Shown piece after piece: positions 1-7,865 of a DNA stretch of 19,221 nucleotides. Under the pieces are notes generated by a model. The model saw only the letters and a list, made by a program, of their open reading frames with translations. It did not search any database and was not told where the DNA came from. The stretch is taken from contig JAEVZU010000178.1 in NCBI GenBank assembly GCA_023392075.1, forward strand, positions 1 through 19,221, in the 5' to 3' direction. This DNA is from Bacillota bacterium. GTDB taxonomy: Bacteria > Bacillota > Clostridia > Acetivibrionales > DSM-1351. Positions within the stretch are counted from its first letter, which is position 1, and the number at the start of each line of letters is the position of its first letter. A program made the position numbers and the translations under genes.

Positions 1-682
1 CATAATTATCATTGATATGAACTCCGAAGAGCTTACCGGCATTCATTGACTTAACCACTGCCTCTCCCGGATTTTCCCCGGCCAGAAGCGCATGTCCGAA
101 ATCAAGATTGACACCGACATTTTCAGCGTTGATAAGCTTTGAAAACATCAAAACCGTACTGGTACTATCCAGTAATATGTGGCTTCTGGGTTCTCTTGCC
201 TTATACTCAATGGCTATTTTGTAATTTTTATCGTAATCGGCAACCTCTTTAATGCCATCCATTTCATATTGCCACATAGCTTCATAATTATCCTGGAACG
301 GATAATCAAAGCCGTCCTGTCCGGGCCATAAACACATTTGACCGGCTCCCAGCTCCTTTCCAAGGTCCACTGCAGTTCTGGAGTAATCAACGGCTCTTTT
401 GCGGGCCGCCGGATCTCCGGAGGTAAAGGCACCTTTTTGAAAATCCTCTCCATCCCAGACATTAGGATTTACCGACATTACCTGAATATTTTTATCCCCG
501 CAGAACTGCTTTACCTCTTTGTAATTCTTTTCATTAACATGTGTGGGATAAACCAGCTCGACCCCGTTTAAACCTTCAATTTCAGAAGCCTTTTCAAGCT
601 TTTGCAGAGCAGTATCCTTTGAAGCGTCATAATTATATGCGGAATCCATTACCCATAAGCCTATTGATAATTTATTAAACAA
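1..682 (-). CDS. Xylose-isomerase-like TIM-barrel sugar isomerase/epimerase (3' end beyond window)
   Basis: This reading frame is open from a TTG start at 682 to the window edge, about 227 codons, so the C-terminus is missing. The TTG start is chosen because an excellent GGAGGAGGAG ribosome site lies 5 nt upstream and no in-frame ATG is near. The protein begins FNKLSIGLWVMDSAYNYD. It carries motifs of the xylose-isomerase-like TIM-barrel family: WPGQDGFDYPFQ, IEYKAREPR (metal-ligand Glu), NLDFGHALLAGENP (Asp/His) and GVHINDNY near the edge (His, Asp). These resemble the L-rhamnose-isomerase/ketose-epimerase branch. The family interconverts aldoses and ketoses, or ketose epimers, with a divalent metal in the cytoplasm. 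It lies 25 nt after the second permease and is probably the fourth gene of that importer operon. Family is confident; substrate is unknown. Confidence 0.85.
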   Translation of the reverse strand, partial: MFNKLSIGLWVMDSAYNYDASKDTALQKLEKASEIEGLNGVELVYPTHVNEKNYKEVKQFCGDKNIQVMSVNPNVWDGEDFQKGAFTSGDPAARKRAVDYSRTAVDLGKELGAGQMCLWPGQDGFDYPFQDNYEAMWQYEMDGIKEVADYDKNYKIAIEYKAREPRSHILLDSTSTVLMFSKLINAENVGVNLDFGHALLAGENPGEAVVKSMNAGKLFGVHINDNY

Positions 683-707
683 ATTTACTCCTCCTCCAGG
701 TTTATTT

Positions 708-1529
708 TTATCCTTTGACTGCAGCTGCCGAAAGACCGCTTATCAAGCTCTTTGAGAAGGCAGAGAACAACAGCAGTATGGGAAGTGTTGTAAGGGACAG
801 GCCCAGCACCTGTGCCGCAGTGTCATTTCTAAAGGTTGTGGAAAGCTGGCGGATTCCAAGCGGAATTGTATACAGACTTTCATTGCTTATTACAACCAAT
901 GGAGTCAATAAATTGTTCCATGACCATAGAAACGCCAGGAGGGCAAGTGTCATGCATGCGGCTCTCATAAACGGCAGTGCTATTTTCACAAACAGCGTAA
1001 ATTCATTACAGCCGTCTATCCTGGCACTTTCCATTACTTCATCCGGAATTGCGGAGCTTGCGAACTGTGTCATCCAGAACACGCCGAAGGCACTGGCAGC
1101 CGGTGGTATGATCAACGGGAGAAGAGAATTTCTCCAGCCTATGGCCTGCATTTCTATAACAAAAGCCACAAGTCCCAGCTGCATGGGAATCATCATTGTA
1201 ACCATTACAGATGAGAATAATGTTTTCTTAAACAGGAATTTATATTTTGCAAAGGCAAATCCGGCCATGGCACAGACAACAACCGTTAATATTGCAGAGC
1301 CTCCTGCAACAAGGATTGAATTTTTATAGAAAGCCAGAATATCTATGGAAAAAAGAGTTTTTATATTTTCACCCAGATAATTTCCCGGAATAAACTTCAT
1401 TCCGGTAAAGAGGTCGTTTGTATAGTAAGTTCCCATTATTAGCATTGTATAAAAAGGTAATATGGCTATAATCGAGATCAATAATATCAATACAAAACCA
1501 ATTATATTAAGACCTTTTTTCTTTGGCAT
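708..1529 (-). CDS. CUT1 sugar ABC transporter permease, MalG/UgpE-like
   Basis: A 273-residue inner-membrane permease. It starts with a basic MPKKKG segment, then a long hydrophobic helix and further membrane segments spread along the chain. The cytoplasmic EAA loop that contacts the ATPase is visible as ESARIDGCNEFTLFVKIALP. The length and the C-terminal ending SGLSAAAVKG fit the MalG/AraQ-type half of CUT1 importers. Its ATG shares one base with the TGA stop of the preceding permease, and an AGAGGTGAGG ribosome site sits within that gene, so the two are translationally coupled. It should pair with the 1529-2485 permease and the 2665-4041 binding protein. No ATPase gene is nearby. Substrate unknown; the operon context suggests a monosaccharide, polyol or small oligosaccharide. 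Confidence 0.92.
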   Translation of the reverse strand: MPKKKGLNIIGFVLILLISIIAILPFYTMLIMGTYYTNDLFTGMKFIPGNYLGENIKTLFSIDILAFYKNSILVAGGSAILTVVVCAMAGFAFAKYKFLFKKTLFSSVMVTMMIPMQLGLVAFVIEMQAIGWRNSLLPLIIPPAASAFGVFWMTQFASSAIPDEVMESARIDGCNEFTLFVKIALPFMRAACMTLALLAFLWSWNNLLTPLVVISNESLYTIPLGIRQLSTTFRNDTAAQVLGLSLTTLPILLLFSAFSKSLISGLSAAAVKG

Positions 1530-2485
1530 CAGTCCTCACCTCTCTTCATAATATAGTTGGCAATAACGGTTAAAAATCCAATGAATACAAACAAACCATA
1601 TGCTATTGTAGATCCGTAGCCAAAATTCATAACTGTGCCGAAGGCGGTATCATACATCAGCCAGACGCCGGTGAGACTGGCATTTTCCGGTCCGCCCACC
1701 AAAGGCTGCCCCTGTGAGGTAAACATCATGAAGGGTTCTTCAAATATCTGGAAGCATCCTATCATTGTGGTAAGAACTACAAATATAAAAACCGGTTTAA
1801 GCAGCGGTACCGTAATTTTGAAAAACTTCTGTACCGGATTTGCACCATCTATATCTCCAGCCTCATAAAGCTCAGGATTAATGTTTGTTATTCCTGCCAG
1901 GAACAGAATCGAAGTATAACCGTAATATCTCCATATAGTAATCAAACTGATCATTATTCTTGACGGCCAGGGTTCTCCAAGCCAGTTAATATTCTCTTTA
2001 ATCAATCCTAAGCCCGACAACACCGCGTTAATATTTCCGAACTGGTAATCAAACAGAATACCGAATATTAAACCAAGTGCTACCGGAGTTGTGAGGTAGG
2101 GTAAAAAATTAAATAATCTGAAGGTATTTTTTCCTATCATATTTTTGTTGCTTAACATTGCCGCTATAACCATTCCGAGGAAAATCTGCACCGGAATTAT
2201 CATAACCATGAATAGAAGAGTATTTCCTAAAGCGCTGTAAAATCGTTCATCCTTTATTAAGTGTACATAATTCTGTAATCCTACAAAAATCTTTTTATCA
2301 AAGCCATTCCAATCTGTAAGACTTATATAAAAAGTAAACAGTATTGGGAATATGGTAAAAGCAATCCAAATTAAAAAATATGGAGAAATAAAAATGTAGG
2401 GTGCTATCTTTGTACCTAAATTTATTTTATTTGATGAAATGCCTTTACTTGATTGTCCGGTTTTGTAAGTTAAATTCTTAACCAA
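1529..2485 (-). CDS. CUT1 sugar ABC transporter permease, MalF/UgpA-like
   Basis: A 318-residue membrane permease with a charged N-terminal tail of about 25 residues, then several hydrophobic segments. The EAA loop is EAGDIDGANPVQKFFKITVP, typical of the MalF/UgpA half of CUT1 importers. The start is a TTG at 2485: AAGGTGAG lies about 5 nt upstream, while the overlapping ATG at 2489 is in another frame and stops after three codons. The TGA stop overlaps the next permease start. It is separated from the binding-protein gene by about 180 nt holding an inverted-repeat element, so it may be expressed at a lower level than the binding protein. It forms the membrane channel with the 708-1529 product. 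Confidence 0.92.
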   Translation of the reverse strand: MVKNLTYKTGQSSKGISSNKINLGTKIAPYIFISPYFLIWIAFTIFPILFTFYISLTDWNGFDKKIFVGLQNYVHLIKDERFYSALGNTLLFMVMIIPVQIFLGMVIAAMLSNKNMIGKNTFRLFNFLPYLTTPVALGLIFGILFDYQFGNINAVLSGLGLIKENINWLGEPWPSRIMISLITIWRYYGYTSILFLAGITNINPELYEAGDIDGANPVQKFFKITVPLLKPVFIFVVLTTMIGCFQIFEEPFMMFTSQGQPLVGGPENASLTGVWLMYDTAFGTVMNFGYGSTIAYGLFVFIGFLTVIANYIMKRGED

Positions 2486-2499
2486 TCATCTCACCTTCA

Positions 2500-2657
2500 C
2501 TTTTAAAAGTATTGTTAGCATATTGAATGCACGAATGGTAGGACATTGACGGAAGTACCAACTTCAATAAATGGAGCTTTCCATTTATTGAAGTTGCACT
2601 TGCGCACTATAATCAGTAATTCACGTATTGCAATTGTCCCATTTTGAGACAGCCTCA
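2500..2657. repeat. Inverted-repeat element, copy 1 (MITE-like), with perfect central hairpin
   Basis: The gap between the binding-protein and permease genes is almost filled by a palindromic element. The core is a perfect 17-bp inverted repeat at 2559-2575 and 2580-2596 with a 4-nt loop (GCTT). The right arm, 2580-2657, matches the left arm of the second copy at 10200-10277 closely over more than 50 bases, including ACTATAATCAGTAATTCA. Its outer end reads GGCTGTCTCAAAA inward, which resembles terminal repeats of IS1182-type insertion sequences (family assignment is inference). The left arm is more diverged, so the left limit is approximate. The right end lies about 7 bp past the stop of the binding-protein gene. 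As RNA it would form a long hairpin without a T-run: a likely transcript stabiliser or attenuator rather than a full terminator. Confidence 0.75.
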
Positions 2658-2664
2658 CAGGTTA

Positions 2665-4041
2665 TTACTGCTGTAATTCGGGGAACTTTTTAATTATGTC
2701 GGCTTTCAGCTTGGGCAATGCCTGGTCTGCCGAGAGTCCTGTGTCCATCGCTCTGAGTGCTACAACTATTGAATCATATATTCCTGCATCATACTCTGTC
2801 ATCGGTCTGGTCTGAGTATTTGGATTCTTGGCGATTTCCATGTATTTCTGCATTATGTTTTGTCCGCCGAAGTATGGGTCTTTGTTCGCATCATTTGTAT
2901 AAAGGCCGGTATCATAAACTTTTGAATAAAGTGTCGGGGTTCCCTGTGTTCTGAAGAAACCTTCCGATCCCTCCCTGGACATTGTGAACCATTTGATATA
3001 TGTCCAGGCAAGTTCCTTGTTTTTGCTTTCCTTTGGAATACCGTATGCGGTACCGCCCCAGCTGTAGCCGCCGTTTGGAGGTGTTATGAGACCGTATTTG
3101 CCGTTTGCATCCTTATCGTTGGCTTTCATTACAAACGGAACAAACCAGGTGGGTGCAGCGTAGAATACAACTGTGTTGGAAGCAAAGGAGGAATTCCATG
3201 CAGGAGTCCACATTACATATTTACCCAATGCTTTATCCTTTATCAGCTGTTCAATATATTTCATTGTGGGGAGCACAGTTGTATCAAGATTCAGCTTTTT
3301 GTCCTGTACCCATGGCTCTTTGGTGTATAAGCCTATCAATGCATAGTAGGCATCATCTGAACCGGCAAAGAGGAAGTTCTTTCCTCCGCTCTTTTCAGAG
3401 ATTTCCTTACCCTTCTGTACAAAAACATCCCAATTTGTAAGTACTTTTTCCAATTCGGCAGGGTCATCGGTGCCAAAATACTTTTTGGCCAGTTCACGGT
3501 TATATGCATATCCGCCTACACAGTTGTCAATCTGTACACAAACTATGTCACCTTTTTTATTTTGTGAAATTGGAATTGCAAATGGAACTAAATCATCCTT
3601 GTTCAAATTATATGGAGCCGCATCCAGCTTTTCCCAGATATCCAGGTTTGCAAGACTTCCTCTGGCAGTCATTTCAAGATTTGCTACATCAGGCATATCA
3701 CCGTTTGATGCTGCTGTGGTCTGTAATTTCTTGACATAGTCATTCTGCGGAACCATTACATAGTTAACTTTTATATCCGGAAATGTCTTATTGAAGTCTA
3801 CAGCACCCTTCTTTTCATAGTCACCCCAAACCCATTGGGTGATTTCGCCCTTAAGGGCACCTGTCTGTGACGTGCTTCCTGCGGCTGTACTCCCGGCAGC
3901 TGTGCTTGTTGTAGTTTGAGCCTGCCCGGAACTTTGCGCAGCCTGTTCATTACTGCTTCCGCAGCCTGCCAGCATTGTCACTGTCATTGCTACTGCAGCG
4001 GTCAAGCTGACTACTTTTTTGAAATTCAAATTTTTGTTCAT
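2665..4041 (-). CDS. Sugar ABC transporter substrate-binding lipoprotein
   Basis: A 458-residue extracellular solute-binding protein (family 1, CUT1 type). The signal peptide is basic (MNKNLNFKK), then hydrophobic (about residues 10-23), ending in the lipobox LAGC with the lipidated Cys at 27. A Ser/Thr/Gly/Gln-rich linker to about residue 62 follows. The mature domain has family features: a ...TFPDIKVNYVMVPQNDYVKKLQT segment, aromatic residues suited to sugar stacking, and GGTAYGIPKESKNKELAWTYIKWF near the C-terminal half. The ATG at 4041 is chosen because GGGAGG lies 8 nt upstream; a longer frame opening at TTG 4056 would place the ribosome site inside the coding sequence. Two TAA stops are in tandem. 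It is the first gene of the binding protein-permease-permease-isomerase operon. Confidence 0.93.
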   Translation of the reverse strand: MNKNLNFKKVVSLTAAVAMTVTMLAGCGSSNEQAAQSSGQAQTTTSTAAGSTAAGSTSQTGALKGEITQWVWGDYEKKGAVDFNKTFPDIKVNYVMVPQNDYVKKLQTTAASNGDMPDVANLEMTARGSLANLDIWEKLDAAPYNLNKDDLVPFAIPISQNKKGDIVCVQIDNCVGGYAYNRELAKKYFGTDDPAELEKVLTNWDVFVQKGKEISEKSGGKNFLFAGSDDAYYALIGLYTKEPWVQDKKLNLDTTVLPTMKYIEQLIKDKALGKYVMWTPAWNSSFASNTVVFYAAPTWFVPFVMKANDKDANGKYGLITPPNGGYSWGGTAYGIPKESKNKELAWTYIKWFTMSREGSEGFFRTQGTPTLYSKVYDTGLYTNDANKDPYFGGQNIMQKYMEIAKNPNTQTRPMTEYDAGIYDSIVVALRAMDTGLSADQALPKLKADIIKKFPELQQ

Positions 4042-4353
4042 GATTTTTCCTCCCAATTTTCTAATTATAGAAATTATAGTGCTACCAAATGACTAAGTTA
4101 TTGAACCCCCCTTCAATTAAATATAACGCCCCACCAAAATAAATCCGGTATTAACGTTGTGAAATAAATAATAGTACTATATTTAATAAGCAAATTAATG
4201 CTTATCCAGGCTACTTTTATATTGCCCAAAATTACATTTCTATTTTTGTAATATGGTAAATATTTCATTAACTCTTATTGTTCTATTGTCATTACATTTG
4301 ATATTATAAAAATACGATACGGAAATAATTGCAATGAATTTTAATAATTTGCT
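4042..4353. other. AT-rich intergenic region upstream of the importer operon
   Basis: No gene is seen in this 312-nt gap. It separates the GntR gene from the importer operon and must hold the importer's leader or promoter. Visible items are a candidate promoter and operator near 4283-4308, an inverted pair ATTACA (4231-4236) and TGTAAT (4247-4252), and the 10-bp palindrome ATAGTACTAT (4171-4180). No intrinsic terminator follows the GntR stop, so read-through from GntR is possible. Confidence 0.6.
4283..4308 (-). promoter_or_regulatory. Candidate promoter -10 with degenerate GntR-type operator
   Basis: On the minus strand a TATAAT box at 4308-4303 is followed at once by 4300-4283, which matches 13 of 18 positions of the palindrome ATAATGT-AATT-ACATTAT found upstream of the dehydrogenase operon. 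The right half (ATTACATT on the plus strand) is intact and the left half is weak. No good -35 box is spaced 17 nt upstream. The operator would cover the transcription start. This is inferred from the shared motif. Confidence 0.45.
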
Positions 4354-5106
4354 TTATCTGTACAGCTCTACGGTAAATTGGTTTCTATCTCCCCTATACC
4401 TTGCTATGGAATACTCCGAAGGTATATCATCTTCGGTATAAGCTGTTGTTTTGACCAGACACAGAGCCTGATTTTTCTTGATATGCAGAAGCTTTGCAAC
4501 CTGATCGTCTGCATTTACGGCTTCTATCTTTCTGAAAACCTTGAATATTTTTATATTATACTTTTCTTCAAGAATGGAATATAGCGAGTTATTGACAAAG
4601 TCCTCTTCAATGATTCCCTTGCAATACTTGTATGGCAGGTAAGTCTCCAGATATACCACCGGTTCCTCATCTGCGTATCTGACCCTTCGCAGATAGACCA
4701 GTTCATCCTCAACTGCAATATTCAGCTTCTCACATATGCCGGCTATACCCTTTATAACCTTGAGATCCAAAATCTGCGTTGAAGGTGACAGGCCCTTTTG
4801 CAGCATTTCATTGTTAAAACTCTGAAGGTGCTGAAAAAATCTCTCATCTATCTTTGGTCTTGAAACGAAGGTGCCTTTGCCTTTCAGCCTTTGCAGATAA
4901 CCTTCCGATACCAATTCGCTTAAAGCTTGCCTGATGGTTGGCCTGCTGATATTCAAATGCTCACTGAACTCGGCCTCGGTAGGTATACTGTCCCCCACTT
5001 TGAGTCTCTTATTGTTTATTTCGTCAATAAGCAGCTTTTTTAATTGATAGTACAGAGGTACCGGTATATTTTTATCTAATTTATATGACCCGCTTTTCAA
5101 ATCCAT
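4354..5106 (-). CDS. GntR-family (HutC/UTRA) transcriptional regulator
   Basis: A 250-residue regulator of usual HutC-subfamily length. Residues about 15-85 form the GntR winged helix: VPLYYQLKKLLIDEI, then PTEAEFSEHLNISRPTIRQAL (recognition helix) and LVSEGYLQRLKGKGTFV (wing). Residues about 95-245 form a UTRA ligand-binding domain, with LVYLRRVRYADEEPVVYLET and the terminal YRGDRNQFTVEL pattern. The ATG at 5106 has AAGGGA 7 nt upstream. It lies between the catabolic gene run and the importer operon. The effector is probably the imported sugar or its phosphate. A palindrome overlapping its own -10 region suggests autoregulation, and copies elsewhere suggest control of the flanking operons. 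Confidence 0.93.
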   Translation of the reverse strand: MDLKSGSYKLDKNIPVPLYYQLKKLLIDEINNKRLKVGDSIPTEAEFSEHLNISRPTIRQALSELVSEGYLQRLKGKGTFVSRPKIDERFFQHLQSFNNEMLQKGLSPSTQILDLKVIKGIAGICEKLNIAVEDELVYLRRVRYADEEPVVYLETYLPYKYCKGIIEEDFVNNSLYSILEEKYNIKIFKVFRKIEAVNADDQVAKLLHIKKNQALCLVKTTAYTEDDIPSEYSIARYRGDRNQFTVELYR

Positions 5107-5208
5107 TACTGAATCCCTTGCTTTCTGTTTATTTTATAACGCATCAGTTCAGATGATTATGAATATCCGCTGCCCCGTTATATAACTTTGTTACATGTTC
5201 AATATATA

Positions 5209-5226
5209 ATAATGTAATAACATTAT
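5209..5226. promoter_or_regulatory. Palindromic operator upstream of the GntR gene
   Basis: A perfect inverted repeat ATAATGT-AATA-ACATTAT (7-bp arms, 4-bp spacer). It overlaps the predicted -10 box of the GntR promoter. The same core occurs at 10112-10135, which argues for a specific protein site rather than chance AT-richness. A short palindrome GTTATATAAC at 5177-5186 could be a further half-site but is weak. Confidence 0.7.
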
Positions 5227-5250
5227 ATACTAAAGTATTTACTATTTCTA
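5222..5250 (-). promoter_or_regulatory. Predicted sigma-A promoter of the GntR gene
   Basis: On the minus strand TAGAAA (5250-5245, 4 of 6 to TTGACA) and TATAAT (5227-5222) are separated by 17 nt. The -10 lies within the operator, so a bound repressor would block polymerase. The start of the GntR coding sequence is about 115 nt downstream. Confidence 0.5.
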
Positions 5251-5296
5251 TAACCACCTTATATAATTTTGCAAAAAAGGGGTTTTCAAGCATTTA

Positions 5297-6829
5297 TCAG
5301 CCTTTGTCCGATACGGGTAACTTTGCAAATATTGGCTCAAGGGCCTTATAAGTGTCATTGAATATTTCAAACAGGCGGGAATATATTCCGGAGTATTCGG
5401 CTCTTGGCAATATGGTGTTCTTCACCTTATTCAGTTTGTTTATAATCTTGAAATCACTGAAGGCACCTATTCCTATACCTCCGCAAACAGCGGCTCCCAT
5501 TGAGGTGGCTTCCTCCATGTATTCAGGTATCACCACAGGCTTCTGCCATATGTCGGCCAATATCTGGAGCCAGACTCTGCCTTTAGCGCCTCCTCCAATA
5601 ACAGTCACTTCCTTCACCTCGGAATAGTTATTCAATATATCAAGAATGACCTTTAAATTATAACCAACACCCTCCAGTACCGAGCGCAGGATATCTTCCT
5701 TTGAGCTTGTCATGGTCAGCCCTACAAAAGCACCTTTTGCAGCAGGATTCCAACGTGGGCTGCGCTCTCCAAGCAAATAGGGCAAAAACAGCAGAGAGTT
5801 GGCACCGGGCGGTGAATTGAGGACTTTATTGTCTATAATACCATACGGGTTTACACCTTTTTGCCCTGCATCCATTACTTCCATATCACAAAGTGTATTC
5901 TTGAGCCAATTGTAGGAATACCCTGCGCTCTGCATGGTTCCGCAGGGTGAATACATTTCGGGGTCAAGATGCACCCAGTTGAAGGTTCTCATTTTGTCAT
6001 CATAGATCGGTTTGTCTGTGGCAAGGGCAATCCAGGAAGATGAACCTACCACATTGTATGCTTTTCCTTCTTCGACAACACCTGCTCCAACAGCGGCACA
6101 GCTTCCGTCCCCGCCTCCCATAACCACCGGGATTCCGGCTGTGAGTTCTATTTCCGAAGCCGCCTTTGGTGAAATCACGCCGGCAATATCGGTAGACGGA
6201 TGTGCATCGGGAAGAATTCCCCTCTCAATTCCAAGAGCGTTTATTATCTCGTCCGACCATTCTTTTGTGTTTATATCAAACAGGTTCATGCCCGATGCAT
6301 CGCTATAGTCGGTAACCATATTGCCTGTAAGCTTGAATATGATATAATCCTTGGCATGCAATACCTTATAGGCACTGCTGTATAGTTCGGGCAGATTGTC
6401 CTTGATCCACAGCATTTTCGCGGCAGAATAGGAGGCACTGATCCGGTGGCCGGTTATTTTATAGGTCTCCTGCATGTCCAGAACGGAATGCATGAATTTC
6501 TCCTGTCTCACGGCACGTGTATCGGCCCATATGATGGAATTCCTCAATGGCTTCCCTTCCTTATCCACCAGCAGGCAGCCCATCATTTGTGCGCTGAAGG
6601 TGATGCAGGCTATGTCATTTTTGTTTATCCCGGCCTTTTCAATCAGCTGTCTGGTCGAAATGCAAACCGCTTTCCACCAGTCCTCCGGGTCCTGTTCAAC
6701 ACAGCCGGGTCCGGGATAAAAGGTATCATATGCATATACTACACTTGACTGCAGTTTACCTTCAAAATCATACAATGTAGCTTTATTTCCGCTTGTTCCA
6801 AGATCATGAGCCAATATATAGTTTCCCAT
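5297..6829 (-). CDS. FGGY-family carbohydrate kinase, xylulokinase-like
   Basis: A 510-residue ATP-dependent sugar kinase of full FGGY length. The N-terminal phosphate-binding loop is HDLGTSGNKATLYD (residues 8-21). EQDPEDWWKAV, FSAQMMG (79-84) and IIWADTR (99-105) match xylulokinase substrate-site positions. The predicted catalytic base is Asp241 in MGGGDGSCAAVGAG. The second domain carries VIGGGAKGRVWLQILADIW and the adenosine-site EATSMGAAVCGG. The family phosphorylates ketoses or polyols such as xylulose, ribulose, glycerol and erythritol. The xylulokinase-like call is by motif; the true substrate may differ because no xylose isomerase of the standard type is present. The ATG at 6829 has GAGGTG 9 nt upstream. 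It follows the aldo/keto reductase by 38 nt, as the last gene of the dehydrogenase-led run. Tandem TGA TAA stops end it. Confidence 0.92.
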   Translation of the reverse strand: MGNYILAHDLGTSGNKATLYDFEGKLQSSVVYAYDTFYPGPGCVEQDPEDWWKAVCISTRQLIEKAGINKNDIACITFSAQMMGCLLVDKEGKPLRNSIIWADTRAVRQEKFMHSVLDMQETYKITGHRISASYSAAKMLWIKDNLPELYSSAYKVLHAKDYIIFKLTGNMVTDYSDASGMNLFDINTKEWSDEIINALGIERGILPDAHPSTDIAGVISPKAASEIELTAGIPVVMGGGDGSCAAVGAGVVEEGKAYNVVGSSSWIALATDKPIYDDKMRTFNWVHLDPEMYSPCGTMQSAGYSYNWLKNTLCDMEVMDAGQKGVNPYGIIDNKVLNSPPGANSLLFLPYLLGERSPRWNPAAKGAFVGLTMTSSKEDILRSVLEGVGYNLKVILDILNNYSEVKEVTVIGGGAKGRVWLQILADIWQKPVVIPEYMEEATSMGAAVCGGIGIGAFSDFKIINKLNKVKNTILPRAEYSGIYSRLFEIFNDTYKALEPIFAKLPVSDKG

Positions 6830-6867
6830 TAATCACTGCACCTCTTATACGCAAATATTGTGCCGCC

Positions 6868-7845
6868 TTACCATGCATAAGCCGTTGGTGTAACTCCGCC
6901 GGGTCCGGGGAATATTTCATCCAGCCTCTTTAAAACCGTTTCATCCAGTACAATATCCACCGATCTCAGGGATTGTTCAAATTGCTCAAGTGTTCTGGGG
7001 CCTGTGACCGGGCCTGTGACGGCAGGATTAGCCATGAGCCAGGCCAGGGCTACATTATCCTCACGTTCTCCAAGTTCCCTGCAAAGTTCACTGTATTCCT
7101 CCAATTGCTTTCTTTGCTGCTCAATTCTGTCCTGGTGCTGTCTGCTGCGTTTCCCTGACGCATTCAGAGCATTGCTGCCGAGCAAACCGCTGTCAAGCGG
7201 ACTCCAGGGAATTATACCAATACCGTGAGCTTTTGCAGACGGCAGCACTTCCAGTTCGGGGAGCCTGCAGTTCAGATTATACTTGTGCTGTTCACACACA
7301 AGCCCCATGAAATGCCTGGCTTTTGCCTCTGCCTGTGCCACTGCAATGTCCCAGCCTGCAAAGTTGCTGGAACCCACATAACAGATCCTGCTCTGCTCCA
7401 CCAGTACCTCAAATGCCTGCCACAGCTCATCCCAGGTAACATTTCTGTCTATGTGGTGCATATAGTACAGTTCTACATAATCTGTCCGCAGTCTTTTTAA
7501 AGATCCCTCAAGATGTCTTTTTATCTTATATGCCGACAGGCCCGCCGCCGAGTTCGGTCCGTCATTGGGATCGCAGATATCCTCATGCACCTTTGTGGCC
7601 AGGACTACGCGTTCTCTTCTGCTGCTTCCCTGTGCAAACCAGCGTCCGATTATGCTTTCGGTAGTTCCCGCATTTTTACCCCAGCCGTAAATATTTGCCG
7701 TATCAAAGAAGTTTATGCCTGCATCAAGAGCAGCATCCATTATTTTAAAGGCTTCCTTTTCATCGGTATCAACACCAAAATTCATGGTCCCCAGGCAAAG
7801 TCTGCTTACCTTTAAGCCTGTACGCCCTAAAGCTGTATATTTCAA
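6868..7845 (-). CDS. Aldo/keto reductase
   Basis: A 325-residue NAD(P)H-dependent aldo/keto reductase. The catalytic tetrad is visible as Asp48 and Tyr53 (FFDTANIYGWG), Lys85 (VLATKVH) and His130 (LYYMHHID). An SNFAGWDI segment and the cofactor-site TGPVTGPRTLEQF near the C-terminus also fit. The N-terminus MKYTALGRTGLKVS is standard for the family. The start is taken as TTG at 7845, with AAAGGAG 8 nt upstream; the in-frame GTG at 7854 overlaps that ribosome site and would add three odd residues. It lies 20 nt after the lactonase-like gene and 38 nt before the kinase, so it should interconvert a carbonyl and hydroxyl in the same pathway. Substrate unknown. Confidence 0.92.
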   Translation of the reverse strand: MKYTALGRTGLKVSRLCLGTMNFGVDTDEKEAFKIMDAALDAGINFFDTANIYGWGKNAGTTESIIGRWFAQGSSRRERVVLATKVHEDICDPNDGPNSAAGLSAYKIKRHLEGSLKRLRTDYVELYYMHHIDRNVTWDELWQAFEVLVEQSRICYVGSSNFAGWDIAVAQAEAKARHFMGLVCEQHKYNLNCRLPELEVLPSAKAHGIGIIPWSPLDSGLLGSNALNASGKRSRQHQDRIEQQRKQLEEYSELCRELGEREDNVALAWLMANPAVTGPVTGPRTLEQFEQSLRSVDIVLDETVLKRLDEIFPGPGGVTPTAYAW

Positions 7846-7865
7846 GAAAATCACTCCTTTAGAAA

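Noticed and set aside
708..1329. Long plus-strand frame of 204 codons opposite the MalG-like permease
   Set aside because: It is antisense to a well-supported membrane permease, with no ribosome site or recognisable protein features.
5270..5296. Possible terminator after the FGGY kinase (CCCCTTTTTT on the minus strand)
   Set aside because: A T-run is present but no stable stem precedes it.
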